NCBI GenBank assembly: GCA_014729315.1
Contig: WJKD01000316.1
Coordinates: forward strand, 1-8,937
Direction of reading: 5' to 3'
DNA: 8,937 nucleotides
Source: Promethearchaeota archaeon
Lineage (GTDB): Archaea; Asgardarchaeota; Lokiarchaeia; Sigynarchaeales; SOKP01
The notes under the pieces are model-generated. The model was not told the origin of the DNA. It worked only from the letters and a program-made list of their open reading frames with translations, and ran no database searches. Position numbers and translations under genes: made by a program. Positions 1-4,200 of this stretch are shown here, piece after piece; the stretch's first letter is position 1, and every line of letters begins with the position of its first letter.

Positions 1-65
1 ATCAATCCTACTTCAAAGTCATTTAACGCTTCATCGAACCACTTTTTGAAAACATCTCGAGCCAT
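1..65 (-). CDS. Partial CDS, N-terminus of a probable HEPN-domain protein
   Basis: Reading the minus strand from an ATG at 65-63 gives 21 codons open to the window edge, beginning MARDVFKKWFDEALNDFE. The pattern of an aromatic-rich first helix (KKWFDEA) followed by a D-F/L-x-x-(A/G) segment is the usual opening of HEPN-domain proteins, which are small helical proteins often paired with an MNT nucleotidyltransferase in toxin-antitoxin-like modules. The HEPN catalytic R-x4-6-H motif would lie outside the window, so neither activity nor family can be confirmed. The start is supported by a TATA-like box at 89-96, whose distance predicts transcription starting at or within a base or two of the ATG, so the mRNA would be leaderless. 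The gene is divergent from the winged-helix regulator at 464. I am fairly sure that it is coding and only moderately sure of the HEPN label. Confidence 0.55.
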   Translation of the reverse strand, partial: MARDVFKKWFDEALNDFEVGL

Positions 66-88
66 TACTAAAAATACTTGAAAGTAAG

Positions 89-96
89 ATTATAAA
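89..96 (-). promoter_or_regulatory. TATA box for the leftmost minus-strand gene
   Basis: On the minus strand this reads TTTATAAT, close to the archaeal TATA consensus. It lies at about -31 to -24 relative to the ATG at 65, which is the distance expected between a TATA box and the transcription start. The transcript would therefore be leaderless, consistent with the lack of a Shine-Dalgarno-like sequence before that ATG. Confidence 0.55.
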
Positions 97-406
97 CTTA
101 TGCTATACTGTGACAATTTAGGATTATTCTAATAAAAGTCTCTTGAGTAAATAAAAAGATTTTTCAAATTATACATATTTTTCTATTTAATATCACGGGT
201 ATCATGTTGGAGATTAATTAATTTTCTGCCTTGCACGCGATTTTAATGAATTAGAATCGTCTCGCTCCTTCATTTAAATAAATAAAAATCTTAAGAATTA
301 TTATCAAACAAGACTAGTTAATACTTCGCTTAATCTAAGATAACCTAAATTATATAAAGATTAAATTCAATTTTTAATTGGTTAAGTGTAAAATAAGAAA
401 TCGGGT
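97..406. other. Gene-free intergenic region between divergent genes
   Basis: About 310 bases, very AT-rich, with stop codons in all frames and no recognisable RNA gene. Apart from the 22-bp dyad at 238-259 and one copy of ATTCTAAT at 126-133, I see no clear structure. The length is generous for a divergent archaeal promoter region, so a small non-coding RNA cannot be excluded, but nothing in the sequence points to one. Confidence 0.5.
238..259. promoter_or_regulatory. 22-bp imperfect palindrome, candidate operator
   Basis: The left arm reads CGATTTTAAT and the right arm ATTAGAATCG, separated by GA. The reverse complement of the right arm is CGATTCTAAT, so the ten-base arms match at nine positions. 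The two-base spacer makes an RNA hairpin unlikely (the loop is too tight), whereas a dimeric DNA-binding protein would suit this geometry. It lies between the divergent promoters, about 145 bases from the left TATA box and about 150 bases from the right one. Which protein binds it, if any, is unknown; the neighbouring winged-helix regulator is the obvious candidate. Confidence 0.4.
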
Positions 407-414
407 TATAAATT
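407..414 (+). promoter_or_regulatory. TATA box for the winged-helix regulator
   Basis: The sequence TATAAATT follows a GGGT stretch. A start of transcription 24-27 bases downstream would fall near 436-440, giving a leader of roughly 25 bases to the ATG at 464. This placement argues against translation beginning at the in-frame TTG at 428, which would be upstream of the RNA start. A second TATA-like stretch (TATAAATA, 440-447) is too close to the ATG to serve it well. Confidence 0.4.
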
Positions 415-463
415 TTATTAATTTTAATTGACATGTCCCTATAAATATGGATTATTGATAAAA

Positions 464-1153
464 ATGTCGCTTGAGAAATCCAAGGTAAAAAAAGTCTATG
501 ATGTCATTAAAGAATACGTAAAAAGAAAGTCATTTTCGTCGCTTCCCGATGTGATAAACCATGTAGGCAATCATCTCGGGAAGGATAGTGATCTGACCAA
601 TGATGGAATAGAAAAAATAATAAAATCGCTATTGCGGGAAAAACATTTTATGCTCGGAACAAAATTAACCAGAGAAGACATTTTAAAAACAGATTCGAGA
701 GAGAGAGTTTATTCGTATATAAAATCAAATCCTGGGGCGAATATTAACGAATTGATGTCCGAAAACAATCTGGGAGGGAAACAAGTGCTGTGGCACTTGA
801 AATTCTTGAGAAAATACGATTTTATTCGTGAAAAAAAATACGGAAATCAAAAAGCTTATTATAATGTAGAATTAGATTCAGAAAACGACGATTTGTTGTT
901 TTATTTTCGAAATGAAAAAGTGCTTAAAATAGTGGATTTATTAAAACGAGAAAAAAATGGTTTAGTAGCAACAAATATTTCGGAATATTTGGATATGCAT
1001 TATAAAACGGTTAAAAAATATCTCAAAATTTTGTTAGAACTAAAAATTATTACATTGAATAAGGATCAAAATAAGAAACTCTATTCTTTAGACGAGAAAT
1101 CTTACGAACAAGCGTTAAGTCTAGTTCTTAAAATCGTTAATAAAAATAAATAA
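464..1153 (+). CDS. Multi-winged-helix transcriptional regulator (ArsR/MarR-like fold)
   Basis: A 229-residue, lysine-rich soluble protein with no signal peptide or membrane segment. Three helical/winged segments can be seen. A weak N-terminal one (about 5-65) comes first. A clear winged helix-turn-helix follows (about 75-135), whose probable recognition helix is GGKQVLWHLKFLRKYD (104-119), followed by a basic wing with REKKYGNQKAYY. A second winged helix (about 148-210) has recognition helix HYKTVKKYLKILLEL. The 'V.WHL..L...G/D.IR' signature is typical of tandem winged-helix regulators common in archaea. I see no ligand-binding or metal-binding motif, so the inducer is unknown. The frame is open back to a TTG at 428, but the ATG at 464 is preferred because the TATA box at 407-414 predicts an RNA start downstream of that TTG. 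No Shine-Dalgarno is evident. It lies 127 bases upstream of the giant surface-protein gene in the same direction, so it may regulate that gene or itself (inference). Confidence 0.85.
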   Translation: MSLEKSKVKKVYDVIKEYVKRKSFSSLPDVINHVGNHLGKDSDLTNDGIEKIIKSLLREKHFMLGTKLTREDILKTDSRERVYSYIKSNPGANINELMSENNLGGKQVLWHLKFLRKYDFIREKKYGNQKAYYNVELDSENDDLLFYFRNEKVLKIVDLLKREKNGLVATNISEYLDMHYKTVKKYLKILLELKIITLNKDQNKKLYSLDEKSYEQALSLVLKIVNKNK

Positions 1154-1164
1154 AACATTTCACT

Positions 1165-1191
1165 TTCATTCTAATGTAATATTCATTCTAA
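1165..1191. repeat. Pair of 10-bp direct repeats upstream of the giant gene
   Basis: TTCATTCTAA occurs at 1165-1174 and again at 1182-1191, 17 bases start to start. The core ATTCTAA also appears in the right arm of the dyad at 238-259 (inverted) and at 126-133. It could be a binding site for the upstream regulator, but in such AT-rich DNA chance is a serious alternative. Confidence 0.3.
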
Positions 1192-1229
1192 AGGGTTTTA
1201 TAAGTTTAATTGATGCTTTCTTCTATAAG

Positions 1230-1273
1230 GATTTAAAACACTTTTTTAAAAAAATTTAATTTAAAAAATAGGA
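1230..1273 (+). promoter_or_regulatory. Probable promoter region and weak ribosome site of the giant gene
   Basis: Several TATA-like stretches lie here (TTTAAAAC at 1232-1239, TTTTTTAAAA at 1242-1251), so the exact box cannot be chosen. AGGA at 1270-1273 sits seven bases before the ATG at 1281 and could act as a weak Shine-Dalgarno. The 127-base gap after the regulator gene, with no strong terminator visible in it, allows either a separate promoter or read-through. Confidence 0.3.
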
Positions 1274-1280
1274 ATCTTTA

Positions 1281-4200
1281 ATGAATGCTAAACGGATTAT
1301 AATAATTAGTCTCTTATTTATACTCTCAATTCAATTCCTCGTCTTTATTATTCCCTTAAATTTTGAACGCAAATCTCCCTCTCAAAACCAAGAAAATGAG
1401 AATGCTGAATATGACCTATATCCTGAGTTTGATAAAAATAGATCGTTAACTACAGCGGCGGGCTCGTGGGAACCTAGGACTACTTTACAAGGTCCATGGG
1501 GTAGTAATCCCCTACAAGGTGCCGTTGGAGATGTGAATAATGACGGTCAAAAAGACATTGTGATTGCCAATTTGGAAGATGATACGATTTCAATCTTTAC
1601 TTGGAACCCAATAAGCGATACCTGGAATACTGAGACTAGAATTGATGTAGGAGACGCTCCTTATAGCGTGGACATCGGCGATGTAAATAACGACGGTCAG
1701 AACGATATAGTAACCGCGAATTATGCTGATCAAACAATTTCTATAATTTTATGGAATACAACGACCGAAACATTTGCTAACGAGTTTACAAAGGCTACCT
1801 CATTTAGTGCTAATTTTGTGTGTATCGGAGATGCGAATAATGACGGCGAAGAGGATATCGTAGTGTCTACTCAATCAAAAATAATAAATTTATTCCTCTG
1901 GAATATCAGTACCAATGATTGGAATGCCAGAACGAGTATAACCGCTGAAGATCCGGGTGGCCCTTATATTCGAGAAAGTAGTGTTGTGGATGCGAACAAT
2001 GATGGGTATAATGATTTGGTTTCTATTAATTCTCTCAGTGGTAACATAAATCTAATGATCTGGGATCCAATAGACGAGGACTGGGAGGATTCAAATAATA
2101 TGAATATGGGAGCATATCCCTATTATTTTGATATTGACGACATTAATAACGATGGATATAACGACATCTTAGTTGGAGATGATGATGCAAAAATTAACTA
2201 TCGTTATTGGAATTATACTCTTAAAAACTGGGGACCCATAAACACGATTAATATAGGAGGTGATGGTATTAAGGATGTAGATATCGGAGATGCTAATAAT
2301 GACGGGTATAATGATATCGTTGCTGCAAATTACGATGGAAATTTTTGGGATTATTTACATATTTTTCTGTGGAATACTTCAACAAATAATTGGAATGAAG
2401 AAATAAAAAAAGTTGTAGGGGGGAATCCCCGAGATCCGCATATTGATGATGTAAATAATGACGGAGAAAACGATATTATCACTATTGATTCCTCTAGTTC
2501 TCAAGCCTCAATTTTTTTTTGGAGTACCTCAACAAATGACTGGGCAAAGCAAGATGTTAAATCTGTTTCAACTACTCCTAGTGGAATGAGTATGGGGGAT
2601 GTTAACAATGACGGTGAGGAAGATATCGTTACGGTTAATTTCAAAGAAAATAGTGTGTCTATTTTGTGTTGGAATAGTACAACAAGCGATTGGAATTTAC
2701 CAATTAATGAATCAGTCGGAAATGGCCCTCAAAGCATATATATTGGAGATGCCAACAATGACGGTCAAAACGATATAGTAACAGCAAATAATCTCGATAA
2801 TAATGTTTCTATTTTATGCTGGAATATCTCGTTAGGCACATGGGACTCACCGATTAATAAATCTGTTGGCTTCAGTCCAAATGGAGTATCCATTGGAGAC
2901 GCTAACAACGACGGAACGAATGATATTGTAACAGCTAATTATCTAAGTGACAATGTTACTATCCTATGTTGGAATAGTAAAACAGATAACTGGAATTTGC
3001 CCATTAATGAAACAGTCGGAAATGGTCCATACAGCGTATCTATTGGAGACGCTAACAACGACGGTCAAAACGATATTGTAACAGCAAATAAAGAGGATAA
3101 TAATATTTCTATTCTATTATGGAACGCATCCCAGGGAGTTTGGGATACCTCGATTGAAAAAAAAGTCGAACAGGATCCAGTTAGCGTAGCGCTCGGAGAC
3201 GTAAATAACGACGGAGAAATTGATATTGTCACCGCTAATAATCAGAGTAACAGTGTATCAATTTTATGTTGGAATACTACAACAAACAACTGGAATATGG
3301 TTATCAATGAAACTGTTAATACTAATCCAGTTCATGTTGCTTTAGGAGATGCGAATAACGACGGTCAGAATGACATAGTCACAGCAAATTTTTATGGAAA
3401 TAATGTATCTATTTTATGCTGGAATATCTCGTTAGGTACGTGGGATTCACTAATAAATAGAAAAGTAGGTAATAGACCTATTAGCGTCAATATAGGGGAC
3501 GCTAATCATGATGGCCAAAAAGATATTGTAACTGCCAATCAATTGGACGGCACAATCTCTATTTTAAGTTGGACGGATACGATTAATCCAAGTTGGGACG
3601 AATCACCAACTAACCAAATCATTAATTTTGGTTCCAACGTAAGCTATAATGTAAATGCCTCCGACCTTTCGGGAATATCACGTTATTGCCTAAATAATAC
3701 AGAAAAGTTTACTATTGACGAAGATGGGCTTATTACAAATAAGACTTCGCTCGCAATTGGAATATATTGGTTGCAAATTACTGCTTATGATCCTTATAAC
3801 AATAATATTTCGGCTATTATTAATATGACTGTGCTAGATATTTCAGCTCCGACATGGGACGAAATACCTAAAAATCAACTTCTTGAATCTGGGGCAGAAT
3901 TCATATATGATATAAATGCATCGGATAATTCTGGAATAAGTTTTTATTGGATTAACGACACAATCAACTTTTCAATCGCTGTTAACGGAAGCATTTCCAA
4001 TGAGAGTGCCTTGGAAGTTGGTGTTTATTGGCTAGAAATACGCGCTTGCGATCCTTACAATAATAATGTTACCAAGATTATCAATATTACCATAGAGCCT
4101 TCTACACCACCAGAATGGGACGAGACAATTAAGGACCAGTTTCTGGAATACGGGTCTAATTTTTTTTACGATGTAAACGCAACGGATTTATCTGGGATTG

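Noticed and set aside
428..463. In-frame TTG at 428 as the start of the winged-helix gene
   Set aside because: The added 12 residues (MTCPYKYGLLIK) do not look like part of the fold, and the best TATA box (407-414) predicts an RNA start downstream of 428; the ATG at 464 is better.
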